In this document: piece after piece, positions 28,435 through 36,935 of the stretch
Layout of the letters: each line of letters starts with the position of its first letter
Position numbering within the stretch: position 1 is the stretch's first letter
Origin: Actinomyces sp. oral taxon 897
Lineage (GTDB): Bacteria > Actinomycetota > Actinomycetes > Actinomycetales > Actinomycetaceae
Assembly: GCF_002999235.1 (NCBI RefSeq)
Contig: NZ_CP027236.1
Coordinates: 1,798,001-1,862,000, forward strand
Direction: 5' to 3'
DNA length: 64,000 bases
Translations under genes and position numbers: made by a program
Notes under the pieces: generated by a model
Database searches by the model: none
What the model was told of the DNA's origin: nothing
What the model saw: the letters and a program-made list of their open reading frames with translations, nothing else

Positions 28435-28725
28435 ATGTCCCGTTCTTCCTCCCCCAGCTTCACCTGGCGGGTCACCGCCGCCCTGACCACCCTGGCCGCG
28501 GGCATGGTGGCCGAGAAGGTCGTGGCGACCACCTGGCGGGCCGTCACCGGCTCACCCGCCCCCAAGCAGGAGGATCTCCTGGACACCCCCCTGGCACAGG
28601 TAGTGCTGTTCGCCATCGTCTCCGGTGCCACGGCAGCCGTGGTGCGCGAGCTGTCCCTGCGCAAGGCCGCAGGCGTCTACGGCCGCTCCGGCAACAACCC
28701 CCTGCGTCCCGCCATTAAGGCCTGA
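28435..28725 (+). CDS. DUF4235 family small membrane protein
   Basis: A 96-residue protein with two hydrophobic segments: TWRVTAALTTLAAGMVAEKV near the start and VVLFAIVSGATAAVVREL later, ending in a basic tail. This matches the actinobacterial DUF4235 pattern; function unknown. GAGGAG lies seven bases before the ATG. The preceding 270 bp after the YdcF-like gene is Pro-codon-rich and repetitive and has no good start, so it is excluded. Confidence 0.82.
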   Translation: MSRSSSPSFTWRVTAALTTLAAGMVAEKVVATTWRAVTGSPAPKQEDLLDTPLAQVVLFAIVSGATAAVVRELSLRKAAGVYGRSGNNPLRPAIKA

Positions 28726-28740
28726 GCGCAGGCCGGCGCC

Positions 28741-29078
28741 GCCCGCCCGACGCACGCGGTGGCCTGCGTCCGCGGTTCCCCGCTCACCCCTGCCAGCGAG
28801 TGCCCGCCGACGCACGCAGCGGCCTACGGTCCCGCCACCCCAGGCCGGACAACGCCCGGCTGCCCGCCCGACGCACGCGGTGGCCTACGGTCCGGCACGC
28901 GCACCAGCCTCCAGGTCTCCGTACCCGCCCCTGCACGCAGCGGCCTACGGGACCACCAGGGCCGCGATACCGGATTAGGGCCCGCCCGCCCTGTACGCAG
29001 CGGCCTACGAGGCCCTGCCCCCGCTGGCTGGCTCGCCCCAGAGCCGCCCCGCACGCGGTGGCCTACGTCCACAGGGCA
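28741..29078. repeat. Six-copy array, ~60-bp period
   Basis: Six copies of a core like CGCACGCAGCGGCCTACGG begin at 28751, 28811, 28872, 28932, 28992 and 29050. Each is preceded by a GCCCGCC-like stretch, so about 28-30 bp are conserved and 30 bp vary per unit. The period of 58-61 bp breaks any reading frame, so it is not a coding repeat. It lies directly after the DUF4235 gene. The repeats are too degenerate for an active CRISPR. Confidence 0.8.
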
Positions 29079-29247
29079 GGCGGGTCAGTAGCTGGCGATG
29101 CGGGTCGCTGGCAGGACCTGGATTCGGCGCCTGACGACCAGCTCGCAGAATCCAGGACACCGGCCGACGCCGCACCCGCACAAACAGGCGCCTCCGCCTC
29201 CAGGACGGAGGTCTATTCACGACCCCGGTGGGACTGGCGCCCGGTTC

Positions 29248-29378
29248 TGTCGCAATCTGAGGATCAGAGCGGAGGGCACCCTCAGGTGTTCCGAGGTCCG
29301 GGCCCCTGACCTGCGTGGACATTGGGTGTACAGAGGCGAGAGCGGGGTGGGATCGGTTCTGATCCTCAGATTGCGACA
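29248..29378. mobile_element. MITE-like element, copy 2
   Basis: A 131-bp element with perfect terminal inverted repeats starting TGTCGCAATCTGAGGATCAG. The core contains CTGACCTGCGTGGACATTGG, in the opposite orientation to the copies at 16.4 and 61.0 kb. It lies between the six-copy array and the YhhN gene and encodes no protein. Confidence 0.8.
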
Positions 29379-29534
29379 CGCACGCCGAACAGGCCAGCAA
29401 GTACTCGGGAAACCATCCAGGGCATCGCATAAAACACAGGTCCAGACGAAGACGACCGGCCCCGGACGGTGTCGGTTGCGCAAACCCCCGGTCCTGCCGC
29501 GGGCCAGCCGGTAGAATCCGCTCAGGAGGACACC

Positions 29535-30575
29535 ATGGTTCGCACGTCGCAGGACCCGACCCCCCGTATGTCCCGGCCCAATGAGGGGCCCGCACACACG
29601 AGACGCGGTCCAGAACAATCCCAGTTAGTGGAAAGCACTGGAACAACGCCCGAAACTACCAGTTCGTCACGGTTCAGGCCCCTGGCCAGGCTGCTCCCTG
29701 CCCGCGGCTCCCTCACACGAATGCTGCGGTCCCGGCAGCGCCCCTCTCCCCCGGCGCCCGCCTCCAGCCTCCCACCAGGCGCCTCCCGTCAGTCGCCGCC
29801 AGCCGCCTCCGACTTCCCGGCGCCCGCCTCCAACCAGCCGCCAGCTCCCCCGTCCCGGCCAGCCCGCCCCCACCCCAGCCGGGTGCTGGCGCTCCTGGCA
29901 GCCCTGGACGCGGGCATCCACCTGGCGGCCTGCTGGTGGGAGCCCACCGAGGGTACTGCGGTGAGGCACCGGCGTGACGTGGTCGTCCGGCTCACCCAGT
30001 CCCTGGCCCTGCCGCTCATGGGCGGGACCTGGGCCACGTGGCCGGACCGGCAGGTGCGGGGAGCCCGGGCGGGCACGGTGTACGGCGCCCTGGCCTGGTC
30101 CTGGCTGGGTGACACGCTCCCGGCCCTGGTGCCGCGTCAGGCGGCCCTGCCGGTCCTCGTGGTCTCCTTCCTGCCCGCTCAGTGGTGCTGGACGGCGGCC
30201 ATGACCCCTGCCCGAGACCGTAACGCGCTGCGGCCGACCTCCCCCGCCTGGCCCCTGCCCCTGTTGGGAGTGGTGGGCGCTGGCGTCGCGGTAGGCAGGC
30301 GGGTCCTGCCGGGCTCGGGGGCCTTGGCCCCGGTCGGGGCCCTCTACGCGGTCTCACTGGCCACCCAGGCCCTGGCCGCCACGGGCACCGGGCCCCTGGG
30401 TGCGGCCGGCGGGTCGCTCTTTACGCTCTCCGACTCCCTCATTGCCGTCCAGGCCCTGGGAGGACGGCGCCTGCCCAAGGGGGAGTGGCTGGTCATGAGC
30501 ACCTACCTGCTGGCCCAGGCCCTCCTCCTGGCCGCCGTCGAGCACGACGCCCGCCGAGGCGGACAGCATCGGTAA
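29535..30575 (+). CDS. YhhN family (lysoplasmalogenase-like) membrane protein
   Basis: A 346-residue protein. The first ~115 residues are Ser/Pro-rich and disordered-looking; the rest has about eight membrane segments and the YhhN signatures SLFTLSDSLIAVQAL and LVMSTYLLAQALL near the C-terminus. Mammalian family members hydrolyse lysoplasmalogens; bacterial activity is inferred only from homology. The ATG has AGGAGGA seven bases upstream. The disordered N-terminal extension is unusual for the family. Confidence 0.82.
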   Translation: MVRTSQDPTPRMSRPNEGPAHTRRGPEQSQLVESTGTTPETTSSSRFRPLARLLPARGSLTRMLRSRQRPSPPAPASSLPPGASRQSPPAASDFPAPASNQPPAPPSRPARPHPSRVLALLAALDAGIHLAACWWEPTEGTAVRHRRDVVVRLTQSLALPLMGGTWATWPDRQVRGARAGTVYGALAWSWLGDTLPALVPRQAALPVLVVSFLPAQWCWTAAMTPARDRNALRPTSPAWPLPLLGVVGAGVAVGRRVLPGSGALAPVGALYAVSLATQALAATGTGPLGAAGGSLFTLSDSLIAVQALGGRRLPKGEWLVMSTYLLAQALLLAAVEHDARRGGQHR

Positions 30576-30583
30576 GTCCCCGG

Positions 30584-30657
30584 CCAGGGCGCCCGGACCG
30601 CAGGCCGGCAACCACCCGGCCCGCCGCCCGCCCCCGGGTGCCAGGGCGCCCGGACCG
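30584..30657. repeat. 57-bp-spaced direct repeat
   Basis: CCAGGGCGCCCGGACCG occurs at 30584 and 30641 in the short gap between the convergent YhhN and HerA-like genes. Confidence 0.65.
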
Positions 30658-30694
30658 CCCCGGTTTCACGTGGAACTCACAGGGCCCCTCGTCC

Positions 30695-33196
30695 TCACTC
30701 GTCCTCCTCAGAGACTGTCTGGTGCGACTTGAGGAGCTCGTCCAGGAAGGACCGGCCGGTGGAGGCCGCAGGCCCGGGACCGTCCTGGCCCAGGGCGCCG
30801 CACAGCCGCCGCACCGCCCGGTCGACGTCCGCCGACCCCAGCGGGCTGAGACCGCCCTGGGAGCTGCTGGTCAGACGTCGCCGGGCCTCGGTGACCGCCG
30901 TCGCCCGCTCCGCCCAGTCCGGGTGCCGCATCCTCTGGCGCTCAGCGCGTTCATTGTGGTCAATGGTCAGGGTGAAGGCCTGCGTCTGCCCCTTAGGGGT
31001 GGCCAGGGTGGTGGCCGCCCGCATGTTCGGCAGGCGGCTGAGCGACCCGCCGCTCCACGTGCCGATCCGCTCCTCCACCCGGGGTGCGTCCCGGATGGAG
31101 GAGCGCAGCCCCACCACCGTGGAGGCGTTGGCCTCCACGGCACCGCCCAGGGAGGCACTGAGCTGGCCCATGTGCTGGTGGGCGATGACCACGCCGACGC
31201 CGAACTTGCGCCCCTCCGCCAGGAGCTCGGACAGCCCCCCGGCCTGGAAGAGGTGGGCCTCGTCGACCACGACGAGGTGGGGCCGCTCCCAGGACCCGCG
31301 GGCTCCCATGGCCAGGGCGTGCTCCATGAGCCAGACCATGCCGGTGAAGGCGGCCTGGTCGGCGCCGATCCGAGGGGCGGCGAGGTCAATGAGCAGGACC
31401 TCACCGCGCTCCACCACCTGGGCCACGTCAATGGCCCGGTACCCGGAGCCGAACACGGCCCGCATGGCCGAGGAGCGCACCAGCCTGTCGAACTTGGAGG
31501 AGACCCAGGCCAGGATGTCGGAGAAGTCCGAGGACCTGTTGTCGACCAGCTCACTACGCAGCTCCCGGGCGAGCTCCTCGTCCCGGGTGGCGACGGCGTC
31601 GGCCACGTCCTTGAGCCGCTGCCGGCTGGCCAGGACCTGGGGCACCAGGGTCAGGGTGGCGCGGTCCTCCAGCAGGATCCGCAGCGCCGCCATGGTCTGG
31701 CGGAACAGCCGCTCAAAGCGCGGCCCGATAATCCCCTCGTGCCTAGGGTCGAAGATCGCGTACAGGATCTCCAGGACCTCCCCCACCATGTCCTCACAGT
31801 CGCGCCCGGCAAAGGGGTTCAGGGGGGTGGGGTGCTCCAGGTCGGCGGTACGCACCACGTGGACCCGGTGGGCGCTGCCGGGCGTCAGCTCAGTGGCCAC
31901 CCGGCTGACCAGGGTGCCGTGGGGGTCGATGAGCGTCACCCCGATCCGGGCCTCCAGGGCCGAGGCGATCAGCCCCGCCGCCAGCGTGGACTTGCCCGCC
32001 CCGCTGGCCCCCAGGACCTGGACGTGCTGGCAGGCCTGGGTGACGCCCAGGCGCACCGTGACCGGGCGGCCGGAGGCGTCGGGGGCGGTCCCCAGGCGCA
32101 GGCCCGTGGCCGGGAGCTCCTGGGCCACCGGGACGTCGGGGATGGTGGGCAGGAGGCAGGGGACCCCGACGACGTCGGAGCGGATCCCGGCGGCAGGGAC
32201 CTTGACCAGGCCGCGGGCCATGCCCTGGGGGACCGCGTGGCCCTGGAGGGCGTCCTCGCCCCCGCCCCACACGGCGTCGGGCTCCTCCTCGTCACCCAGG
32301 GGGCGGTAGAGCATGTCGCTGGCCAGGCCGTCCACGGCGACCTCCAGGCGGGCGGGCACGTCCTCGCCCTCGTCCACTCCCAGGAGCATCCTCATGCGTA
32401 CCGGGGTCCCCATGTAACCCATCATGGCCTCCACCGAGGCCCGCCCCTCCGTGGTCAGGACCTGGTCCTGGAGCATGAGGCGCTCGACGGCGGTCGCGGG
32501 GGCCAGGTGGATGCGCAGCACTCCCCCGGTGCTGCGCAGGGTGCGCAGCAGGTCCATGCCGGAGCAGGCGAGGGGGTTGGGCCAGGTCCCCAGGGCGCGG
32601 GGGCGGAGGCCCCCGGTCCCGGGCACCTCCGAGGTGTCGGTCAGGACGAGGGCGTGCCCCTCGGGGGTGAGGTCGGCCCGGGTCAGGCTCAGGAAGAGCG
32701 GCTGCTCCCTGACGGCGGGAACAGCCTCACGCAGGACGGCAGGACGGGGGCGGTCCACCACCGGGTCGACCTCCTCCCACACGTGGGTGTGCTCACCGCA
32801 CCACACGAGATCCCCGCCAAAGGGCTCGCCCACGCCCCAGGCAGCCAGGGTGACGTTCACCTGCCCATTGCGCTCGGCCTCCATGGTCAGCGTCAGGCGC
32901 GAGCCCAGGGGCTGCTTGGCCAGGACGTTGAGCAGGCGGTTGGTGAAGAGCTGCGCGGCGGCGGGGGCGTCGGCCTGGCGCAGGAGGTGGTCCAGGCGGA
33001 AGAGGCGTTCAGGCAGGGGCCCGGACGGGGCCGGGCGCGGGTCGAGGGCCTGCGTGGCCACCGGCCCGGACGGGAGGGCCCCGGGGGCGGGAGACGGCGC
33101 CCCGGGGGCGGGAGGCGGGACCTCCGGTCCGGGGCCTGAGGCGGCAGGCCCGGAGTCAGGATCCGGGTCGGGGGCAGGACAGGAGTCGGTGGTCAT
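30695..33196 (-). CDS. HerA/VirB4-like ATPase, copy 1
   Basis: An 833-residue P-loop ATPase. An N-terminal region (60-380) with no assigned fold is preceded by ~50 Pro-rich residues. The motor domain has Walker A GASGAGKST at 396-404, the following VTLIDPHGTLV, Walker B HLVVVDEAHLF near 620 and a sensor segment VVIAHQHMGQLS. This layout is that of HerA-FtsK superfamily proteins that act as hexameric DNA or protein pumps (HerA, VirB4, TraC). It is closely related along its whole length to the ATPase at 41.9-44.4 kb. It is the last gene of a minus-strand set after the E2-like, JAB-E1 and membrane proteins, though a 443-bp repeat-bearing gap precedes it. Confidence 0.88.
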   Translation of the reverse strand: MTTDSCPAPDPDPDSGPAASGPGPEVPPPAPGAPSPAPGALPSGPVATQALDPRPAPSGPLPERLFRLDHLLRQADAPAAAQLFTNRLLNVLAKQPLGSRLTLTMEAERNGQVNVTLAAWGVGEPFGGDLVWCGEHTHVWEEVDPVVDRPRPAVLREAVPAVREQPLFLSLTRADLTPEGHALVLTDTSEVPGTGGLRPRALGTWPNPLACSGMDLLRTLRSTGGVLRIHLAPATAVERLMLQDQVLTTEGRASVEAMMGYMGTPVRMRMLLGVDEGEDVPARLEVAVDGLASDMLYRPLGDEEEPDAVWGGGEDALQGHAVPQGMARGLVKVPAAGIRSDVVGVPCLLPTIPDVPVAQELPATGLRLGTAPDASGRPVTVRLGVTQACQHVQVLGASGAGKSTLAAGLIASALEARIGVTLIDPHGTLVSRVATELTPGSAHRVHVVRTADLEHPTPLNPFAGRDCEDMVGEVLEILYAIFDPRHEGIIGPRFERLFRQTMAALRILLEDRATLTLVPQVLASRQRLKDVADAVATRDEELARELRSELVDNRSSDFSDILAWVSSKFDRLVRSSAMRAVFGSGYRAIDVAQVVERGEVLLIDLAAPRIGADQAAFTGMVWLMEHALAMGARGSWERPHLVVVDEAHLFQAGGLSELLAEGRKFGVGVVIAHQHMGQLSASLGGAVEANASTVVGLRSSIRDAPRVEERIGTWSGGSLSRLPNMRAATTLATPKGQTQAFTLTIDHNERAERQRMRHPDWAERATAVTEARRRLTSSSQGGLSPLGSADVDRAVRRLCGALGQDGPGPAASTGRSFLDELLKSHQTVSEEDE

Positions 33197-33297
33197 ACCA
33201 GGCCTTTCCGGAGGTGCGACTGAGAAGACTGAGAAGGAGGCACCCCGCCGCACGCCGTGCATCCTAGGAGGACAGAGACCAGGACACGCCGCAGGCC

Positions 33298-33387
33298 ACC
33301 AGCCCAGTTCCTGCCACCTGGGACACAGGGCGGCAGGCGCACCATGAGCTCCCCGTTCTCAGCCCAGTTCCTGCCACCTGGGACACA
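33298..33387. repeat. 27-bp direct repeat, exactly 60 bp apart
   Basis: A perfect repeat starting AGCCCAGTTCCTGCCACCTG occurs at 33301 and 33361. The core CCCAG...CTGGG can form a hairpin. It lies in the 443-bp gap between the ATPase and the small membrane-protein gene; nothing else was seen there. Confidence 0.85.
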
Positions 33388-33639
33388 TGCCCTGGCCGAG
33401 GAGGTCCGGGCTGCTGGCCCGACCGCCCCCGGGCTGCCAGCTCGCACGAGCGCCGTGCCCGGGGCGTCCTGCGCGGCCCCGGGCAGGCGCAGGACGAGCG
33501 CGGGAGCGCCACGTCCACGGGTGAGCAGCTGGGTGCGGCCCCGGGCAGGTGCGACGAGCTCGGTGCCGGGCACGGGCAGCAACTGCGCCCGCACCCCGCA
33601 CCCTGCACCGAGCTGGCCTCCTGCCCAGGGCGTGTCCCC

Positions 33640-34137
33640 TCACTCGTCGAGAACAGCTATGAGCACCCACACCAGGAACGTCACCGTGAGGGCTACGAGC
33701 ACCGCCATGACCGCCAGCACCAGCGCCGTCGGCGCGCCTGCCACGATCCCGCCCCAGCGTGCCGCCGTCAGAGCCGTCCGCTGGTCCGCGCTCACCCGGG
33801 ACAGGCCCCGGGCCGTCAGGGCGATGCCGGCGATGCAGACGCTGCTCAGCCCCATCACCACGGACTGGGACCAGGCGGACGGGAAGGTGAGCAGGGTGCG
33901 CGCGGCCCCGACCAGCCCGCCCTGGCCGGAGCACCCGTCGACCAGCAGCGGGTTGGCCACAGCCAGGACCACGCACACGACCATGAGCCCGTACAGAAGG
34001 ATCCGCTCATCACGCCCCATCCGGAACGTGCTGGCCGCACTCTCCCGGGCGTGCTGGCCGCCTTGGACCAGGGCGCCGTAGGAGGGGGCGGCGTCCTCAC
34101 CCAGCCGCCGCCTGACGTCGTCAGTGAACGAGCTCAT
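33640..34137 (-). CDS. Four-helix membrane protein of unknown function in the JAB-E1 cluster
   Basis: A 165-residue protein with a hydrophilic N-terminal ~45 residues and four predicted membrane helices. No family is recognised. Its start overlaps the end of the JAB-E1 gene by 17 nt, so the two are translationally coupled and presumably act together, perhaps with this protein tethering the system to the membrane. Confidence 0.75.
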   Translation of the reverse strand: MSSFTDDVRRRLGEDAAPSYGALVQGGQHARESAASTFRMGRDERILLYGLMVVCVVLAVANPLLVDGCSGQGGLVGAARTLLTFPSAWSQSVVMGLSSVCIAGIALTARGLSRVSADQRTALTAARWGGIVAGAPTALVLAVMAVLVALTVTFLVWVLIAVLDE

Positions 34138-35809
34138 CCGCCCGGCCCCCGGCCTCAGGCCCGGGCGTCTGCTCCAGGTCACGCCAGCTCGTGTCAGGGC
34201 ACTCAGCCCCCTCGATCAGCTCGTGCGCGATCGCCTCAAGGACGCTGCCGCCCGCCGCCCCGCTGGCGGTACCCGTCACAGTAGCGGTACCCATCACGGC
34301 GGCCGTCTCCAGGTCTTCACCGGGCCCGGAGACGGTGTCCGCGTCCTCAGGGACGGACCGGCGCGCCCCGGGCCCGCAGACGGGGCAGGACCCACCCCGC
34401 CGGACGACCGGCCACAGGCTCCGCGGGTGCGACTGGTGCGGTGCGCCCGGGAGCACCCGGTCCAGGACGGGCCAGTGAGGCACGGTCGTCACGATCCCGA
34501 AGGTGCGGCCCTGGGTGAGCAGGTGCACGAGCTCGCGCCCGTGGACGCTCCCCGGCCCGGCCAGGACCGCGAGGGCGGCCTGGGAGGCGACCGAGGCGAC
34601 CAGGTTGACCGACGCACCGAGCCCGGACTCAGCCACGAGACGGGTGTCGACGCCGTAGTTCGTGGCCGGGCGCTCGCTGGCGGACAGCTGGTTGGCGCCG
34701 ACGGCGCAGCCCCAGCAGGGCGTGCCCAGCACCGGCATGACGACGCACACCTCACCAGCCGCCGCCTTGCGGTACAGGGCGCAGCTGACCTGGGGGACGC
34801 CGCGCGTATAGGCGCGGGCGGCGAGGTCACCCTGCTCGACCATGTCGTCGGTGGCCAGGACGAGAAGATCCGGTGCGGCGGCCAGGGCGGTCCCGCTGTG
34901 CTCCCGGAGCGGGCCCATGAGGCAGGTGACGGCCGTATGCGGGCTGATGTCACGCAGGCGCCTCGCCAGCGCCCAGACCTTCGGCACGCCGATGTCGGCA
35001 CGGGTGTAGACGCTGCGGGCCATGTTGGCCTCGCTGACCTCGTCGGGGTCAATGAGGACCACCCGGCCCACGCCCGACCGCACCAGGTCCTCGGCGACCC
35101 GGCTGCCGACGGATCCGCAGCCGGCGACGACGACGCCCCTGTCCTGCAGGGAGCCGACGAGGCCACGGACCCGGGAGAGCGCGTCGTCGCCCTCAGGAGG
35201 CAGGAAGCCGTCGTCCTGCCCGGGCCGCGCCCCCTGCCCCTGGCCGTCGTCAGCGGCGCCGTCGACGAGGACCTCGCCGCGCCCGCGCTCCAGGACGGGC
35301 GCCCCGTCGGCCGTCCGGCTCAGGACGTGGATGCTCATCCGGTGCCGCTGGCCGATCGGCAGGTCGGTGTCACGGGGCACCCCGCGCGTGACCACGCAGA
35401 TGAGCAGCGAGTCGAGATGAGGGTTCTGCTCGAGGGCGTGGGTGGTGGTGCACACGTCCGTCGCCGAGGGGTCGGGGAGGCCGTCGGGGTGGGAGTGGAC
35501 CGTACCGGCCAGGACGCCCAGCCCCGCCCTCTCCGCCCTGCCCACCAGCTCGGTGAGCTCAGGGGAGATGTCCCAGCTGACGGGCGAGTACCGACCAGCG
35601 TGGTCCTCAATGAGCTCACGGACGACGCCGTGGTCGGCAAGGAGGGCGCCCCCTCGCTCGGGCTCAAAGGACGCGATGTGCTCCTGGACGCGCTCCACGA
35701 GGTCGGGAGAGAACCGGAGGACGACCTCGCCGGGATCCCTGGTCGTGGAGCGGGACGCCGTGCGGCGTGCCCGGAACCTGCGTCCCAGGAGGCTGGTGAC
35801 GTGCGGCAT
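34121..35809 (-). CDS. JAB/MPN peptidase - ThiF/E1 adenylase fusion protein
   Basis: A 562-residue two-domain protein. The N-terminal JAB domain has a complete JAMM zinc-peptidase motif: Glu51 in PERGGALL, H105-S-H107, then Ser115 and Asp118 in HSHPDGLPDPSATD. The C-terminal domain is a ThiF/E1 adenylating enzyme: GCGSVGS (230-236) binds ATP, LIDPDEV supplies the Asp, and CWGC (365-368) with a later CPVC look like a zinc site. In known prokaryotic ubiquitin-like systems the JAB domain trims or removes the modifier and the E1 activates its C-terminus. The ATG at 35807-35809 follows GAAGGG. It sits after the E2-like gene and overlaps the membrane-protein gene. The ~60 C-terminal residues are low-complexity. 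Confidence 0.9.
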   Translation of the reverse strand: MPHVTSLLGRRFRARRTASRSTTRDPGEVVLRFSPDLVERVQEHIASFEPERGGALLADHGVVRELIEDHAGRYSPVSWDISPELTELVGRAERAGLGVLAGTVHSHPDGLPDPSATDVCTTTHALEQNPHLDSLLICVVTRGVPRDTDLPIGQRHRMSIHVLSRTADGAPVLERGRGEVLVDGAADDGQGQGARPGQDDGFLPPEGDDALSRVRGLVGSLQDRGVVVAGCGSVGSRVAEDLVRSGVGRVVLIDPDEVSEANMARSVYTRADIGVPKVWALARRLRDISPHTAVTCLMGPLREHSGTALAAAPDLLVLATDDMVEQGDLAARAYTRGVPQVSCALYRKAAAGEVCVVMPVLGTPCWGCAVGANQLSASERPATNYGVDTRLVAESGLGASVNLVASVASQAALAVLAGPGSVHGRELVHLLTQGRTFGIVTTVPHWPVLDRVLPGAPHQSHPRSLWPVVRRGGSCPVCGPGARRSVPEDADTVSGPGEDLETAAVMGTATVTGTASGAAGGSVLEAIAHELIEGAECPDTSWRDLEQTPGPEAGGRADELVH

Positions 35810-35838
35810 GACATTCCCTTCTGGTTGGTTGTTCCTGC

Positions 35839-36648
35839 TCAGGCGGACAGGAGGACGTCCTGGCCCCACATACGGCGCTGGGTGTAGAGCGCCCACTTGC
35901 CGGCGTTGGCCCGGGCCTCCGTCAGGGTGGGGTGGGCCCGGCCGCCCGCGCCGCAGATGACGGGAACACGCTCCCCGTTGACGTAGGTCTCGATCATGTG
36001 GGGCTTGTGGCCGAACTGTTCGTCCGCGTTGGGGCGCAGCACCCAGATCCGCCAGAACCCCCCGTCGTTCGGGGAGCGGAAGACGAGGAAGACGAAGCGG
36101 AAGCCCATCGGGGCCACCTGGAGGCTGAAACGCCAGCCGTCGAGCACGGGGGTGTGCACCGGGGTCCACCCCTCGACGTTGTAGGGGTCGATACGGCGGA
36201 TCTGCGCGACGTCGTCCATGGAGATGGTGGGTGCGGGGGCCGCCATGCGCTCGGTGGGCAGGACCGAGAACGGGGCCGCGGAGCTGGCGCCAGGGCCCGT
36301 CACGGTCAGCGTGCCACCGGGTCCCATGACGACGTCGCCGCTCCTGTCACCGTTCTCAAGGGAACGCATGAGCCTGGCGACCTCCTCCCAGCTGGCCGCG
36401 CCGGTCCCCTTGTCCACCGGGCCCCGGCCCCCCGCCATGCGCTCGGTGGGGAGCGTGCTGCCCCAGGGCGCGGCCACGAGGCCACCTGCGTCGTCGGCGT
36501 GGGCGAGCGGCTGCAGGACGCCGTCAGCCAGGGCGACGTCGCCCGGCCCCGCCTCCTCAGGGGCCGTCCAGACCGCCCGCCCGTCGGGTCCGATCGTGGG
36601 GACGAAGTCAATGACAGTGGTGTCGGCGGATGTGGTCAGGTTTCCCAT
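35839..36648 (-). CDS. Possible E2-like (ubiquitin-conjugating fold) protein with disordered N-terminus
   Basis: A 269-residue protein. The first ~140 residues are flexible-looking and contain LPTERMA twice. The C-terminal ~115 residues show alternating strands (WRFSLQVAPMGFRFVFLVF, then FWRIWVL), HKPHMIETYVNGERVPVICG, and a final helix with WALYTQRRMWG. This resembles prokaryotic E2-like domains, where a Cys after a P-x-V-C-type turn carries the modifier; Cys232 in VPVICGAGG would be that residue. The assignment is by pattern and by the adjacent JAB-E1 gene, 29 bp downstream, and needs structure prediction. GGAG lies six bases before the ATG. Confidence 0.5.
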   Translation of the reverse strand: MGNLTTSADTTVIDFVPTIGPDGRAVWTAPEEAGPGDVALADGVLQPLAHADDAGGLVAAPWGSTLPTERMAGGRGPVDKGTGAASWEEVARLMRSLENGDRSGDVVMGPGGTLTVTGPGASSAAPFSVLPTERMAAPAPTISMDDVAQIRRIDPYNVEGWTPVHTPVLDGWRFSLQVAPMGFRFVFLVFRSPNDGGFWRIWVLRPNADEQFGHKPHMIETYVNGERVPVICGAGGRAHPTLTEARANAGKWALYTQRRMWGQDVLLSA

Positions 36649-36935
36649 GACGGGCTCCTTCGGTTACGTACGACGCCGCCCCGGCGCTTAATGCCTGTGA
36701 CGGACGGTGTCGCCTCGGTGGATCACCCAAAATGAGTTATACGTCACATGTGGGGTACCAAGCGGGCCCGGGGCGGGCTCCGGGAGCCGCCGGGCGGCGG
36801 GACTCGGTCGCTGGGCGGGCCTTGGGCAGGCCCAGGGCGTCGCCGGGTGGGCCCGGAGACGGCAATAACAACCGCGCTTCAGGGGTGTACCCCCGCGCGC
36901 CCGGCCTGCGCGGGGCCGACCCGAGAGGACCCGTC
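36649..36935. promoter_or_regulatory. Divergent promoter region between the E2-like and NYN genes
   Basis: 287 bp separate the two divergent gene sets. The segment AAAATGAGTTATACGTCACA near 36730 is AT-rich and likely holds promoter elements; ACGTCAC and TACGTAAC-like words occur on both sides. No operator can be named. Confidence 0.4.

Noticed and set aside
28741..29078. Calling the six-copy array a CRISPR
   Set aside because: Repeats differ from each other at several positions, including central ones, and no cas gene is present; listed as a repeat array instead.
28759..29091. Pro/Arg-rich frames in the six-copy array
   Set aside because: Steps of 60, 61 and 58 bp shift the frame between units, so the repeats are not a protein repeat.
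30485..33139. Very long open frames opposite the HerA-like, ATPase and transporter genes
   Set aside because: They are antisense shadows produced by high third-position GC; the opposite strand has recognised domains, proper starts and operon structure.
36732..36935. Upstream extension of the NYN gene
   Set aside because: In-frame but without a ribosome site and with non-coding composition; the ATG at 36936 has AGAGGA upstream.
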